Shown here in pieces: positions 8,369-16,680 of a stretch of 35,311 bases of DNA. A program made the position numbers and the translations under genes. The notes below the pieces were generated by a model. The model made no database searches. It had not been told where the DNA came from and saw only the letters and a list, made by a program, of their open reading frames with translations. The DNA comes from Gammaproteobacteria bacterium. Lineage in GTDB: Bacteria > Pseudomonadota > Gammaproteobacteria > Steroidobacterales > Woeseiaceae. The stretch spans positions 1 through 35,311 of the forward strand of contig JAACFG010000012.1 of NCBI GenBank assembly GCA_009937605.1, written 5' to 3'. Positions within the stretch are counted from its first letter, which is position 1; the number at the start of each line of letters is the position of its first letter.

Positions 8369-10444
8369 ATGAAGTCCAGAAGCATCATCAGTTTCATCAC
8401 GGTCATTCTGACCCTGCTTGCGGCAGGATCGGCCAATGCAGCCGGGTTGCTGATACCGCAAGGGCAATCCAGTTCGCTGGATATCCGCGATCACAGAGTC
8501 AATGTAGTCGTTGAAGACGGCTACGTTGTTACGGAGATCGACCAGGTTTTCGTTAACGCCGGGGCCAGCGAGGTGGAGGCTGTTTACAGTTTCCCTGTGC
8601 CCTCGCACGCGGCAGTCGCTGAATTCACTTACTGGATCGACGGCAACCCCGTAACCGGGGAGGTGCTGAAGAAGCAGGAAGCCCGGGACCTGTATGAACA
8701 GGAGAAGTCCCAGGGTCGTGAAACCGCGCTCGCGGAGAAGGATGAATACCGGACGTTTGATATTTCGGTGTACCCCGTTCGCGCGAACAGCGACGTACGT
8801 ATTCGCCTTGTTTACATCCAGAGTGCGGCTACGGATACGGGCATCGGGCGTTACGTCTATCCGCTGGAAGAAGGTGGTGTCGACGAAGAACGAAAAGCGT
8901 TCTGGGAAGTACGTGACTCCGTAAAGGGTGCCTTTAGCTTCGACTTCGAACTGAAGTCTTCCTATCCCGTGGACGCCGTTCGTCTGCCGGAACAGCCTAA
9001 TGCCGTGCTCAACAAGATTGATACAGGCCACTGGACTGTCGACCTGCATGCGGCAGGGACTTCGCCGGTTGACGAGGAATTCGAGTCACAGGTAGCCGCC
9101 CTCGAGGCGGGCGAGACACCTGCACCCTCCTCTACTTCGTCGGGAATCGCCAAGCTTGACACGGATATCGTTGTCTACTGGCGCCATGCTCCGGGTTTGC
9201 CCGGGACTGTGGACCTTGTTACACACAAACCCGATGCGAACGGCCGCGGTACCTTCATGCTGACGTTTACACCGGGCGACGACCTGCCTGTCATCGAAGA
9301 CGGCAGGGACTGGGTCTTTGTACTCGACGTCTCTGGTTCGATGCAGGGCAAGTTCGCGACGCTTGCAGACGGCGTCCAACAGGCGCTCGGTAAGCTAAAT
9401 CCGGCCGACCGCTTTCGTATTTTCACATTCAACGACTCGTCACGAGAGTTAACAAGCGGCTTTGTCGTCGCCAGCACAGAGAACGTGACGCACTACGCGC
9501 AGGCTGTCGGACAACTGCAGTCAAGCGGCGGCACAAATCTCTATGCGGGCCTGCAAGCCGGACTGAGCAACCTCGACAGCGATCGTTCTTCGGGTATCGC
9601 CCTGGTCACCGACGGCGTAGCCAATGTCGGTGTCACCGAAAAGAAAGACTTCCTGAAAATGATGGAAAAACACGATGTAAGGCTGTTCACGTTCATCCTG
9701 GGCAACAGTGCCAATCGACCACTGCTCGAAGCCATGACCGAAGTCTCAAATGGCTTCGCAATGGAAACCTCGAACAGTGACGATATCTCCGGACAGCTAA
9801 TGTTAGCGACGGCAAAGATTCGTCACGCCGCCCTCCACGATGTGAATCTGTCAATCGACGGCCTCAAGGTCGCTGATTTCACACCAGAGAAGATAGGCAG
9901 CCTTTACCACGGCGAGCAGCTCAAGATCCTGGGGCACTATTGGGGCAGCGACGAAGCCCGCGTGCGCCTGACGGGCAAGGTGGCTGGCAATGACGTCGAG
10001 TACAAGACTCGGTTTTCGATGCCGGTTCAGTCCGATCTCAATCCGGAACTGGAGCGGATCTGGGCCTACGCCACGATCGAAAACCTGCAAGCGAAGATGG
10101 ACTACTTCGGTGCTGACCAGGATACCGAGGACGCCATTACCGATCTTGCGGTCGAGTACGGGCTGGTTACTGACTTTACGTCGATGATCGTCGTCCGTGA
10201 CGAGATCTTTGCGGCGCAGGGCATCAAGCGTACGAATCGCGATCGAGTCGCAACCGAACAGGCTGCGCGGGAAGTGCGCGCGCAACAGAAGCCACAGAGC
10301 CGACGCGTCGACCAACACCAGCCGATGTACCCGAAGAAACGTCCGTCAACCGGCGGCGGTGGATCGGGTGGCGGAGCCTTTGGACTGCCGATGCTGCTGG
10401 CGTTATTGGGTGTGGTGATGTTCCGACGACGAAAGGAGGTTTGA
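8369..10444 (+). CDS. VIT and vWA domain protein with GlyGly-CTERM tail
   Basis: This 691-residue surface or secreted protein resembles inter-alpha-trypsin-inhibitor heavy chains. Order: signal peptide (residues 1-24, ending AAGSANA); VIT domain (about 30-160, with DQVFVNAGASEVEAVYSFPVP); vWA domain (about 315-490) with an intact MIDAS D-x-S-x-S at D320/S322/S324 (DVSGSMQ) for divalent-metal-dependent adhesion; a long tail; and a C-terminal sorting segment from about residue 661. That last segment is a Gly/Ser-rich run, a hydrophobic stretch (FGLPMLLALLGVVMF) and RRRKEV. Gly-rich plus TM plus Arg is the GlyGly-CTERM pattern, known to be processed by rhombosortase on type II secretion substrates. 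The ribosome site AGGAGA precedes the ATG. Three TetR operators lie upstream and an intrinsic terminator downstream, so it forms its own transcription unit. Confidence 0.92.
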   Translation: MKSRSIISFITVILTLLAAGSANAAGLLIPQGQSSSLDIRDHRVNVVVEDGYVVTEIDQVFVNAGASEVEAVYSFPVPSHAAVAEFTYWIDGNPVTGEVLKKQEARDLYEQEKSQGRETALAEKDEYRTFDISVYPVRANSDVRIRLVYIQSAATDTGIGRYVYPLEEGGVDEERKAFWEVRDSVKGAFSFDFELKSSYPVDAVRLPEQPNAVLNKIDTGHWTVDLHAAGTSPVDEEFESQVAALEAGETPAPSSTSSGIAKLDTDIVVYWRHAPGLPGTVDLVTHKPDANGRGTFMLTFTPGDDLPVIEDGRDWVFVLDVSGSMQGKFATLADGVQQALGKLNPADRFRIFTFNDSSRELTSGFVVASTENVTHYAQAVGQLQSSGGTNLYAGLQAGLSNLDSDRSSGIALVTDGVANVGVTEKKDFLKMMEKHDVRLFTFILGNSANRPLLEAMTEVSNGFAMETSNSDDISGQLMLATAKIRHAALHDVNLSIDGLKVADFTPEKIGSLYHGEQLKILGHYWGSDEARVRLTGKVAGNDVEYKTRFSMPVQSDLNPELERIWAYATIENLQAKMDYFGADQDTEDAITDLAVEYGLVTDFTSMIVVRDEIFAAQGIKRTNRDRVATEQAAREVRAQQKPQSRRVDQHQPMYPKKRPSTGGGGSGGGAFGLPMLLALLGVVMFRRRKEV

Positions 10445-10456
10445 TCCATCTTTTCC

Positions 10457-10483
10457 GGGCCCCGAAAGGGGCCCTTTTCTTTT
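10457..10483 (+). terminator. intrinsic terminator of the vWA gene
   Basis: A perfect 7-base stem GGGCCCC/GGGGCCC closed by a GAAA tetraloop is followed by TTTTCTTTT. It begins 13 bases after the vWA stop codon. Confidence 0.93.
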
Positions 10484-10517
10484 ACAAGTGATTGTTTTTA
10501 GTTTATTTTTTTCGTAT

Positions 10518-10537
10518 TACTGTATATAATTACAGTA
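10518..10537 (+). promoter_or_regulatory. LexA-type SOS box overlapping the HNH gene promoter
   Basis: The palindrome TACTGTATATAATTACAGTA differs from the canonical gammaproteobacterial SOS box TACTGTATATATATACAGTA only in the central bases and keeps CTGT-N8-ACAG exactly. The hexamer TATAAT (10525-10530) inside it is a perfect -10 element, with an AT-rich upstream stretch supplying a weak -35 (TTTATT, 10502-10507, 17-base spacing). LexA bound here would cover the -10. The site lies 24 bases before the ATG of the HNH gene. Confidence 0.85.
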
Positions 10538-10561
10538 CCTAAAACTACGCAAGGATGTGCC

Positions 10562-11767
10562 ATGAACCCTGCAGCGAACCTCACACCGATCGAGGATCTT
10601 GATCGCAGTATCCTGACCCTCTGCACGCACATTAACGCCGCGACATACGAGCTGCTCATGCTAATCCGCCAATTCGATGAGCGCGCGGGATTTGTGCAAT
10701 GGGGACTCGAGAATTCCGCCGAATGGTTGGCCTGGCGGTGCGATTTGAGTATGACGACAGCACGCGAGAAGGTTCGCGTGGCACATGCTTTGAAATCCTT
10801 GCCCGGAATTTCAAGCGCTTTTGCGACCGGCGAATTATCGTACTCGAAGGTACGATCACTAACGCGGGTTGCAAACCGGGACAATGAGAGCGATCTATTG
10901 GCGTTCGCATTACGGCATACAGCGACCCATGTTGCAGAGCGCTGCCGGGAACTACGCTGTGGTTCCGATGCGTCGATCACAGAGGCAGCCGGCGCCTACG
11001 CCAATCGTTCGTTGCGCCTGCGGCGCGATCATCAAAGAAACATGATGACAATTACTGTTGAACTCCCGCTGGATACTGCGGAGTTGGTTGAGAAAGCCCT
11101 GGATAAGGCCCATGACGACGAGGCGCTCAACATCCCGGACTTGGCCGACACGGCCTGGTCGACCCGTCAGGCGGACGCGTTTGTGAATATGGTTAGAGGA
11201 TTCCTGGGAGGCAACGGCGATGAAGACCATGCCAGGGATAACTACCTTGTAACAGTCCACGTCGACCAGTCGGCACTCGCCGATGGCAATGGGCGTTCCG
11301 CACTCCCGATCGAATCCGTGAAACGACTGTGTTGCGACAGTCATGCGGTCGTCATTACCGAGGATGAGGCTGGGGAGCCCCTGAGCATCGGGAGAAAGAC
11401 GCGAATCGTGCCGAAGGCTATCCAGAGAGCCTTGCGGGCGAGGGACAATGCCTGCTGCCGGTTCCCCGGCTGCAAGAATCGCCGCTACCTGCACAGTCAT
11501 CATGTCGAGCACTGGTCGAATGGCGGTAAGACGAGCCTCGACAACCTGATGCTGCTGTGCACCCGGCATCACACGCTGGTGCATGAGGGTGGCTTCCGGA
11601 TAGAAAAAGATTTTCAGGATCACTGGTACTTTCAGCGACCGGATGGAATTGCTGTTCCCGAGTGTGGCTATGTTTCCAGACCGTACGAAAATCCTCCACG
11701 TGGAGGATTGTTGAGCGTAGCGGAAAATATGGCCGGGGAATCGCCCCCACCCCAATATCTGCACTAG
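10562..11767 (+). CDS. DUF222/HNH endonuclease (13E12-repeat type)
   Basis: The 401-residue product has an N-terminal DUF222 helical region (ANLTPIEDLDRSILTLCTHI; LAWRCDLSMTTAREKVRVA) and a C-terminal HNH nuclease domain. The HNH part shows R-x-N-x-C-C-R-F-P-G-C, then HSHHVEHW (H311, H313, H314), the family's asparagine (SLDNLMLLC) and RHHTLVHEGG, so the catalytic and structural residues look complete. This is the architecture of the actinobacterial 13E12 family, some members of which lie under SOS control. AAGGA lies 7 bases before the ATG. An SOS box overlaps the promoter, so it is probably DNA-damage inducible. The DNA substrate is unknown. It is convergent with the HAF-repeat gene. Confidence 0.9.
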   Translation: MNPAANLTPIEDLDRSILTLCTHINAATYELLMLIRQFDERAGFVQWGLENSAEWLAWRCDLSMTTAREKVRVAHALKSLPGISSAFATGELSYSKVRSLTRVANRDNESDLLAFALRHTATHVAERCRELRCGSDASITEAAGAYANRSLRLRRDHQRNMMTITVELPLDTAELVEKALDKAHDDEALNIPDLADTAWSTRQADAFVNMVRGFLGGNGDEDHARDNYLVTVHVDQSALADGNGRSALPIESVKRLCCDSHAVVITEDEAGEPLSIGRKTRIVPKAIQRALRARDNACCRFPGCKNRRYLHSHHVEHWSNGGKTSLDNLMLLCTRHHTLVHEGGFRIEKDFQDHWYFQRPDGIAVPECGYVSRPYENPPRGGLLSVAENMAGESPPPQYLH

Positions 11768-11768
11768 C

Positions 11769-11838
11769 CAGCCGCTCGGCTGACTCAGATTTACTCTCGC
11801 TAACGTCCGCTAGACTGCGGAGCGAAGCCGAGTGGCTG
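11769..11838. repeat. long nested inverted repeat downstream of the HNH gene
   Basis: CAGCCGCTCGGCT (11769-11781) pairs with AGCCGAGTGGCTG (11826-11838), 12 of 13 bases. Inside, TCGCT pairs with AGCGA (11821-11825) and CCGC with GCGG (11817-11820), with a bulge, giving one extended hairpin. It begins 2 bases after the HNH stop. No T-run follows, so it is not a standard intrinsic terminator; it could be an mRNA 3'-end stabiliser or a dispersed repetitive element. Confidence 0.5.
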
Positions 11839-11892
11839 ACCGCCTGCTTACTAGTCTTGCTCAGGTTCAGTGGACATTGAATAAGACACAAA

Positions 11893-11915
11893 AACCCCGG
11901 CACAAGGCCGGGGTT
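11893..11915 (-). terminator. intrinsic terminator between HNH and HAF-repeat genes
   Basis: A perfect 9-base stem AACCCCGGC/GCCGGGGTT has a 5-base loop. Read on the minus strand it ends in TTTTTGTGT, so it best serves the HAF-repeat gene, whose stop is at 11955. On the plus strand the following bases (CTTGG) are poor, so help to the HNH gene is uncertain. The rest of 11839-11954 shows nothing else I can support. Confidence 0.85.
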
Positions 11916-11954
11916 CTTGGCGAAACAAGCAACGTTGTAAATAACCCAATAGGA

Positions 11955-13430
11955 CTACTGCGGCGTGGCAACAAATCCGTGAGCCGCAAATTGATCAGCT
12001 GCGATCCCGACGATGACGCCCGAGTCGCTTATTCCTTCAGGAAGCGTCCGATCATAGCCCGGAAATTCCAGTGCATCTCCGCTGTCGACGTTAACAGGCG
12101 CGCAAGATGTATTTCGAGCAAGCTTGACTGCAAAGCCTTTGCGTTTTCCGGAAGCAGGGTCAAGGAAATCGCCGACAACGACACCCGCATCGTTGATGCC
12201 GCGGGCCTGAGTTCTTTGGCCATTGACCTGAAAAAAGACCACAGCTCCGTCGATAGTACGCAGCCAACCGTATCGTTCGAATCTATCCGCGGGACGTGTT
12301 GAGTCGCACGGGTCTTGGTCGCCCCAGAATATTGCGCTCCCAACAACCTCACCCTTGGCGTTCATGCCATGCGCAATCGTGAATGCGCTGGGCACGATGT
12401 CGGTGAAAGTCTTTCTTTTAGGGTCGTAGATGAAGCCAGTCGTCCCGTCGGGCGAATCACGATAGCCACTGACCATACCTCTGCTGTTGATGCCTCGGGG
12501 CACTGTTTGGAATGTCGCATCCGGGTGTGAAAAGAATGCGAATGTGGAGTCTTTGCTGCGTATGTATCCATCGCGCGTGGAACCGTCCAGGCTTATTACC
12601 GAGCCGACCATGTCGCCTGAGTTCGATATACCGACGACGCTCATGCCGCTATAGCCGGCCGGCGCGGCAATATCTGTGAGGCTGCCGAGCGTCAATGAGT
12701 AGACGAATGGATAGATTGAATCAGCGACTCCGATGCCAACCACTTCGCCACTCTGATTGATTCCAAACACCTGCGTGGCGGACGTTCCAGGGTGATCGAG
12801 AAGTTGAAAATCGTAAGCTGCGGGTTCCGGAGGTGGGGGCGGTGTATCGTCGACGGTGGCTACGATCACGTTGCCCGTGTGTACTGCCTCAACGTAGTGA
12901 CTTTCACCGACTGTATTATCATCAAAAAAGTGAATCAGTTGTTCCAGTTTTCCATTTATGAAACCCGCGAAATTATAATGGACGCTGTACGCTGCGCCCT
13001 CGCTATTGACCCCCCCGCCGTTGAATCCCATGGCGTCGACATCTTCATCGGCATAAGCGCCGTCGAAATCAAATAGCAGCTCCGTCTCAGTCGCCGAAAA
13101 ATAATTCCAGGCATTGCCTCCCGTCATACCACCTGTTGCCGATGAAATAACAATGGGCCCATGCGCCGGTGGTGGGTCGGACAAGTTATCGTTCGTCTCA
13201 AACGACCAGCTAATAATGTCCTCTGGGCCGATCTGACCCGGGATCGCGTTGTTATCGATCGTTACTGACCCCACAACCGTCCCCGGTCCCACTGTCCGAT
13301 CGAAGTAGTAGATGGTCTGCGCCTGAGATCCAAGCGAGTAAAAAAGCAAGCTGGCGGCGAACAACTTGAGCATGCCTATCTTATGTCGTCCAGCAAATCT
13401 GCCCCCTAAGTCGAGCTGATCCATACTCAT
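11955..13430 (-). CDS. secreted HAF-repeat protein
   Basis: This 491-residue exported protein starts at the ATG at 13430, which has AAGGGAA 8 bases upstream; a frame opening 11 codons earlier lacks such a site. The signal peptide is LKLFAASLLFYSLGSQAQ. The mature N-terminal half (to about residue 190) looks like a beta-rich PEP-CTERM-style module. A proline linker (TPPPPPEP) leads to a C-terminal array of at least six HAF-type repeats: GINQSGEVVG, GISNSGDMVG, GINSRGMVSG, GMNAKGEVVG, GINDAGVVVG and GISDSGVIVG. No C-terminal PEP or GlyGly sorting tail is present, so it is probably released. The function of HAF repeats is unknown. It has its own terminator and probably its own promoter in the AT-rich 13464-13578 gap. 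Confidence 0.85.
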   Translation of the reverse strand: MSMDQLDLGGRFAGRHKIGMLKLFAASLLFYSLGSQAQTIYYFDRTVGPGTVVGSVTIDNNAIPGQIGPEDIISWSFETNDNLSDPPPAHGPIVISSATGGMTGGNAWNYFSATETELLFDFDGAYADEDVDAMGFNGGGVNSEGAAYSVHYNFAGFINGKLEQLIHFFDDNTVGESHYVEAVHTGNVIVATVDDTPPPPPEPAAYDFQLLDHPGTSATQVFGINQSGEVVGIGVADSIYPFVYSLTLGSLTDIAAPAGYSGMSVVGISNSGDMVGSVISLDGSTRDGYIRSKDSTFAFFSHPDATFQTVPRGINSRGMVSGYRDSPDGTTGFIYDPKRKTFTDIVPSAFTIAHGMNAKGEVVGSAIFWGDQDPCDSTRPADRFERYGWLRTIDGAVVFFQVNGQRTQARGINDAGVVVGDFLDPASGKRKGFAVKLARNTSCAPVNVDSGDALEFPGYDRTLPEGISDSGVIVGIAADQFAAHGFVATPQ

Positions 13431-13529
13431 AATTGCGTTCCCTTTATCTTGGCTCGAAAACATAGAGGCAGCCGCCCCTCTTACTGTCTTTCGAGTGGTT
13501 GAGTTTTGTAGTTATTTATTATTTGCCAC

Positions 13530-13551
13530 TTGTACGGGTTTATACGTACAA
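13530..13551. promoter_or_regulatory. inverted repeat upstream of the HAF-repeat gene
   Basis: TTGTACG and CGTACAA form perfect 7-base arms around an 8-base AT-rich spacer. It lies 100 bases upstream of the HAF gene start, in the AT-rich gap after ppx. The size and symmetry suggest a regulator site; no regulator is identified. No ppx terminator was seen in this gap. Confidence 0.5.
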
Positions 13552-13578
13552 AAGACAGAGCTTTTTGACATAAGAGGA

Positions 13579-15114
13579 TTACTGCACTTTCAGGTCGTAG
13601 CCGATCTGTCGAAGGAAGTCCTGCTCACGCTCAAGATCGGCAATCGTCAGTGGATTCTCGGCGAGCCAGTCAGCGTCGAAGTGAATGGCCAGGCTATCGT
13701 CATCGGCATCAATGGTCACAGGGACCTGCTCGACTTCCTTGCGGCTGCGATTGAGCAATACCGCGAGACGCAGGATGATCAGCAATCGCATGCCCGCTTC
13801 GCGCCATAATTCGGGCAGCGCTTCGAAACCCTGCCGGTTGATACGATGGCGCTGCCCGCCGATCAACGCGGCGAGCAGGCGTTGTTCGGCCCGCGGGAAC
13901 CCAGGCATGTCCGCGTGTTCGGCGATGTACGCGCCATGACGCTGGTAGCCATCGTGCGATATGTCGAGGCCGATTTCGTGCAGCCGCGAAGCCCAGTCCA
14001 GCACGTTGCCGGCGATCTGGCTGGAAAAACCCCATTTGTTCTTGCACTGAGCATAAAGATCGGCTGCTGTTCGGGTAACGCGTTCTGCCTGCTGCTCGTC
14101 TACCTGGTAGCGCGATTCCATTGCCCGAACCGACCGCTCGCGAGCATCCTCGTGCTGCAGGCGTCCCAGCAAATCGTAGAGCAGGCCCTCGCGCAGTGCC
14201 CCTTCGGATACCTGCAGGTCGTCAATCTTCAGTACCCGGATCAGCTCGGCCAGAATTGCCAGGCCGCCCGGCCAAACCTGGGCGCGGCGATCGGACAATC
14301 CTTGCAATGACAATTCGGACACAGACTGGACCTCAAGCACCTTGTCGATGAGCTGCTCTACCGCATCCAGGGTGAGTCCGGATTCAGAAATTTGAAGCTC
14401 GCGTGCAACGGCCTCTGTCGATCGAATCGTGCCTGATGTGCCGATCGCTTCGACGTCGCTTGCGTCCCGGAAGAACGCCTTGACCGGTCGCAGCTCGAGT
14501 TGGGCAGCCAAACGCGCCTTGTTAAATCCCGCTCGGGTGATCTCACCGTTCGGGAAGAAACGCTCGGTCATTGACACGCAGCCGAGATGCAGGCTTTCGA
14601 GTGCCTTGGGCCGCGCGGCCTGGCCGAGTATGAGTTCAGTGCTGCCACCACCGATATCCATGACGAGCCTGAATCCCTCGGTTGGCGGCAAGCTGTGAGA
14701 CACACCGTTGTAGATGAGCCGCGCTTCCTCGATACCGGAGATAATTTCAATCGGGTGACCTAACGCGGTCTCCGCTTCGACCATGAAGGTCGAATCCTCG
14801 CGCGCGCGCCGAATGGTGCTGGTACCGGCCGCGCGAACGCTCCCGGCCTTCATATCCCGCAATCGTTCGCCGAAGCGAGAAAGGCAGTCGAGCGCACGTT
14901 GGCGCGCGTCGGGCGAGATGTCCCCACTGTCTGACAGGCCTTCTGCCAGGCGGACGGTTTCGCGGATTCGATCGAGGATCGCAAGCTGGCCGTGACGCAG
15001 CTCGCCGACAATCATGTGAAAACTGTTGGAGCCGAGGTCTACGGCCGCAATGATTTCCGCTTGGTTGGACTCAGACGGTGAAGGACGACCCGCAGCCACA
15101 GGTGGTTTGTGCAT
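13579..15114 (-). CDS. ppx: exopolyphosphatase (Ppx/GppA family)
   Basis: The enzyme removes terminal phosphates from polyphosphate (or acts on pppGpp) and counteracts PPK1. The product is 511 residues from the ATG at 15114; a frame opens 20 codons further up, inside erpA, without support. The N-terminal actin-like ATPase fold starts with [17 protein letters not shown] and includes [12 protein letters not shown] and a [14 protein letters not shown] phosphate-binding loop. The C-terminal part (about 310 on) is the HD-like helical domain ([23 protein letters not shown]). Length matches Ppx rather than short Ppx/GppA forms. Its 5' end overlaps the erpA stop by 44 bases, so it ends the DUF6776-bactofilin-erpA-ppx operon. 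Ppx and GppA cannot be separated with certainty by eye. Confidence 0.92.
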   Translation of the reverse strand: MHKPPVAAGRPSPSESNQAEIIAAVDLGSNSFHMIVGELRHGQLAILDRIRETVRLAEGLSDSGDISPDARQRALDCLSRFGERLRDMKAGSVRAAGTSTIRRAREDSTFMVEAETALGHPIEIISGIEEARLIYNGVSHSLPPTEGFRLVMDIGGGSTELILGQAARPKALESLHLGCVSMTERFFPNGEITRAGFNKARLAAQLELRPVKAFFRDASDVEAIGTSGTIRSTEAVARELQISESGLTLDAVEQLIDKVLEVQSVSELSLQGLSDRRAQVWPGGLAILAELIRVLKIDDLQVSEGALREGLLYDLLGRLQHEDARERSVRAMESRYQVDEQQAERVTRTAADLYAQCKNKWGFSSQIAGNVLDWASRLHEIGLDISHDGYQRHGAYIAEHADMPGFPRAEQRLLAALIGGQRHRINRQGFEALPELWREAGMRLLIILRLAVLLNRSRKEVEQVPVTIDADDDSLAIHFDADWLAENPLTIADLEREQDFLRQIGYDLKVQ

Positions 15115-15433
15115 TCGGATTCCGGATGATGAACTGCGCTCCCTGCAGGTCTTCCTTGTAGTCGATCTCGGCACCCATGAGGTATTGAATGCTCATCGGG
15201 TCGACCAGGAGTGTCACCCCGTCGTTCTCGACCTGGCTGTCACCGTCCTCGATGTCCTCGTCGAACGTGAAGCCATATTGGAAGCCCGAACATCCGCCAC
15301 CCGAAATAAACACCCGCAGTTTGAGGTTCGGATTGGCTTCTTCCGCGATGAGTTCGCCCACTTTGCTCGCGGCGGCGTCGGTGAAGACAATGCCGTTTGG
15401 CGCCTGTGGTGCAATATTCGTTGCTGTCGTCAT
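15071..15433 (-). CDS. erpA: iron-sulfur cluster insertion protein ErpA
   Basis: This A-type carrier delivers Fe-S clusters to apoproteins, in E. coli notably those of isoprenoid synthesis (IspG/IspH). The 120-residue product has the three invariant cysteines in [11 protein letters not shown] (about residue 48) and the C-terminal CGCGSSF (about 113-119). The leading [18 protein letters not shown] and [18 protein letters not shown] segments are also typical. The length is standard. The gene lies 24 bases after the bactofilin gene and overlaps the start of ppx. In pseudomonads erpA sits next to anmK; here the two are about 10 kb apart. Confidence 0.95.
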   Translation of the reverse strand: MTTATNIAPQAPNGIVFTDAAASKVGELIAEEANPNLKLRVFISGGGCSGFQYGFTFDEDIEDGDSQVENDGVTLLVDPMSIQYLMGAEIDYKEDLQGAQFIIRNPNAQTTCGCGSSFTV

Positions 15434-15457
15434 TCTATTTCGTTCCCTGACAGCCGC

Positions 15458-15880
15458 TTACTCGTTTGCGGCGGCTGCCGCTTCGTCTAGTCGATTGGTT
15501 TGTTCAAGCAATGGTACCTGCCCTTCGGGCTGGTGTACTAGTTTGCCATTTATCTCGGCACCGATCGCCATTTCGATCAGATTGTAATACACATTACCAA
15601 CGACACGCGCGGTCGGCCCAAGTTCCACTCGCTGGCTGGCGAAGACATCGCCCCTGACGATACCGTTCAGCACGACATAAGGCACGGTGACACCGCCGTC
15701 GACAGTGCCGATATCGCTGATGGAGAGCGCCGAATCTGTGTCCGGATCCGCCGTGACGCTGCCGTTGACTGTTCCGTCGACATGGCAGCCGCCCAAGAAA
15801 TGCAGGTCGCCATTGACCTTGCTATTGGGGCCGATAAGCGTTTCCACGACCGTGTGTCTGCGTTGTTTCTTTCCGAACAT
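15458..15880 (-). CDS. bactofilin (polymer-forming cytoskeletal protein)
   Basis: Bactofilins self-assemble without nucleotides into filaments at the membrane and guide wall-modifying enzymes and cell shape. The 140-residue product begins MFGKKQRRHTVVETLIGPNS, close to the family's usual start. It then shows repeating short beta-strands with regularly spaced V/I and G (VNGDLHFLGGCHVDGTVNGSV ... GIVRGDVFASQRVELGPTARVVGNVYY), the signature of the right-handed beta-helix, and a disordered tail. The ATG at 15880 has GGAGAG upstream; an alternative TTG six codons earlier would overlap the upstream gene stop. It is co-transcribed with the DUF6776-like protein, 14 bases upstream, and with erpA. Confidence 0.92.
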   Translation of the reverse strand: MFGKKQRRHTVVETLIGPNSKVNGDLHFLGGCHVDGTVNGSVTADPDTDSALSISDIGTVDGGVTVPYVVLNGIVRGDVFASQRVELGPTARVVGNVYYNLIEMAIGAEINGKLVHQPEGQVPLLEQTNRLDEAAAAANE

Positions 15881-15894
15881 CTGGTTCTCTCCAA

Positions 15895-16614
15895 TCAACC
15901 CTGGCTCGTCGCCCAGGCAAAACTCTCTTCTATGCTCGAGATCGAGCGGGTTCTGGAGCGCACTTCAACGCGCACGCGCTCCGGGGTGAAGCCGTCCGGC
16001 AACACGATCTGCCGGTCGAAATCCTGAAAATATCGAAACGAAAAAGGCCACGCCTGGTCCGTGTCGGGCGGCAACAGGTCGCTCAGTGCGTAAGACTTCG
16101 CCTCGCCGTCCTCATTGCCCTCTACACTCAAGGCGACGTCGCCGGAAACTTTGCGATCGTGCTTCATGGCCTGTACCAGAACGAGTCGCAAGATGAACTC
16201 ACGCTCTTCGGCGCCTCTCGTCAGCTTGAAGTCCTGGACTCTCAGCCCGGGCTTGCCGTCTGCAGGCGACACGATGCCGCGATAGAAAGCAATCGCATCC
16301 TGCTGCTCCACGATTTTTGCCTGGAGCGTTATCAGGTTGGTTTCCACGTCCTTGTAGGCCTCACGCTCGATGTCGCGATGCGTCACTTGCAGTGCGACCT
16401 CCTGCTTCAGCACCTCTATCTCATCATTGAGCGTATCAATGTGGTCTTCGAGCGCTTCGCGCTGGTTTGCTGCATCAACGGTGTCGTAGCCGGCGGTAAT
16501 GCGGCCGTACTCGAACACGAGATAGCCTGCGATCAGGACGAGCAGCACGAGAAACGCCCGAACCATTAAGGTCCGCGCCGTTCCGTGCGTTTGCAGGTGA
16601 GATTTTGCTGCCAC
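15895..16614 (-). CDS. DUF6776-like membrane-anchored coiled-coil protein
   Basis: The 239-residue product starts from GTG at 16614 with AGGCGG 7 bases upstream. Residues 17-36 (VRAFLVLLVLIAGYLVFEYG) form one membrane anchor. Residues 48-110 are a coiled coil with heptad leucines/isoleucines (LEDHIDTLNDEIEVLKQEVAL...). The C-terminal domain (about 115-235) is beta-rich (GLRVQDFKLTRGAEEREFILRLVLVQ) and probably periplasmic. I associate this architecture and its position next to a bactofilin and erpA with DUF6776; the family name is from memory. No enzymatic motif is visible. It may anchor or guide the bactofilin encoded 14 bases downstream; this is inference from context. Confidence 0.8.
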   Translation of the reverse strand: MAAKSHLQTHGTARTLMVRAFLVLLVLIAGYLVFEYGRITAGYDTVDAANQREALEDHIDTLNDEIEVLKQEVALQVTHRDIEREAYKDVETNLITLQAKIVEQQDAIAFYRGIVSPADGKPGLRVQDFKLTRGAEEREFILRLVLVQAMKHDRKVSGDVALSVEGNEDGEAKSYALSDLLPPDTDQAWPFSFRYFQDFDRQIVLPDGFTPERVRVEVRSRTRSISSIEESFAWATSQG

Positions 16615-16680
16615 TCTTTTACCGCCTAGCCAAAAGACATTATGTTACGCGGAGCGCGCGGCCCACAAAAGTGCTCCAGG

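Noticed and set aside
8300-9049. 249-codon minus frame inside the vWA gene
   Set aside because: It overlaps the VIT domain coding sequence and would erase the TetR operators as a control region; no family resemblance.
10952-11764. 270-codon minus frame in the HNH gene
   Set aside because: It is a shadow of the DUF222/HNH coding sequence, whose catalytic motifs are intact.
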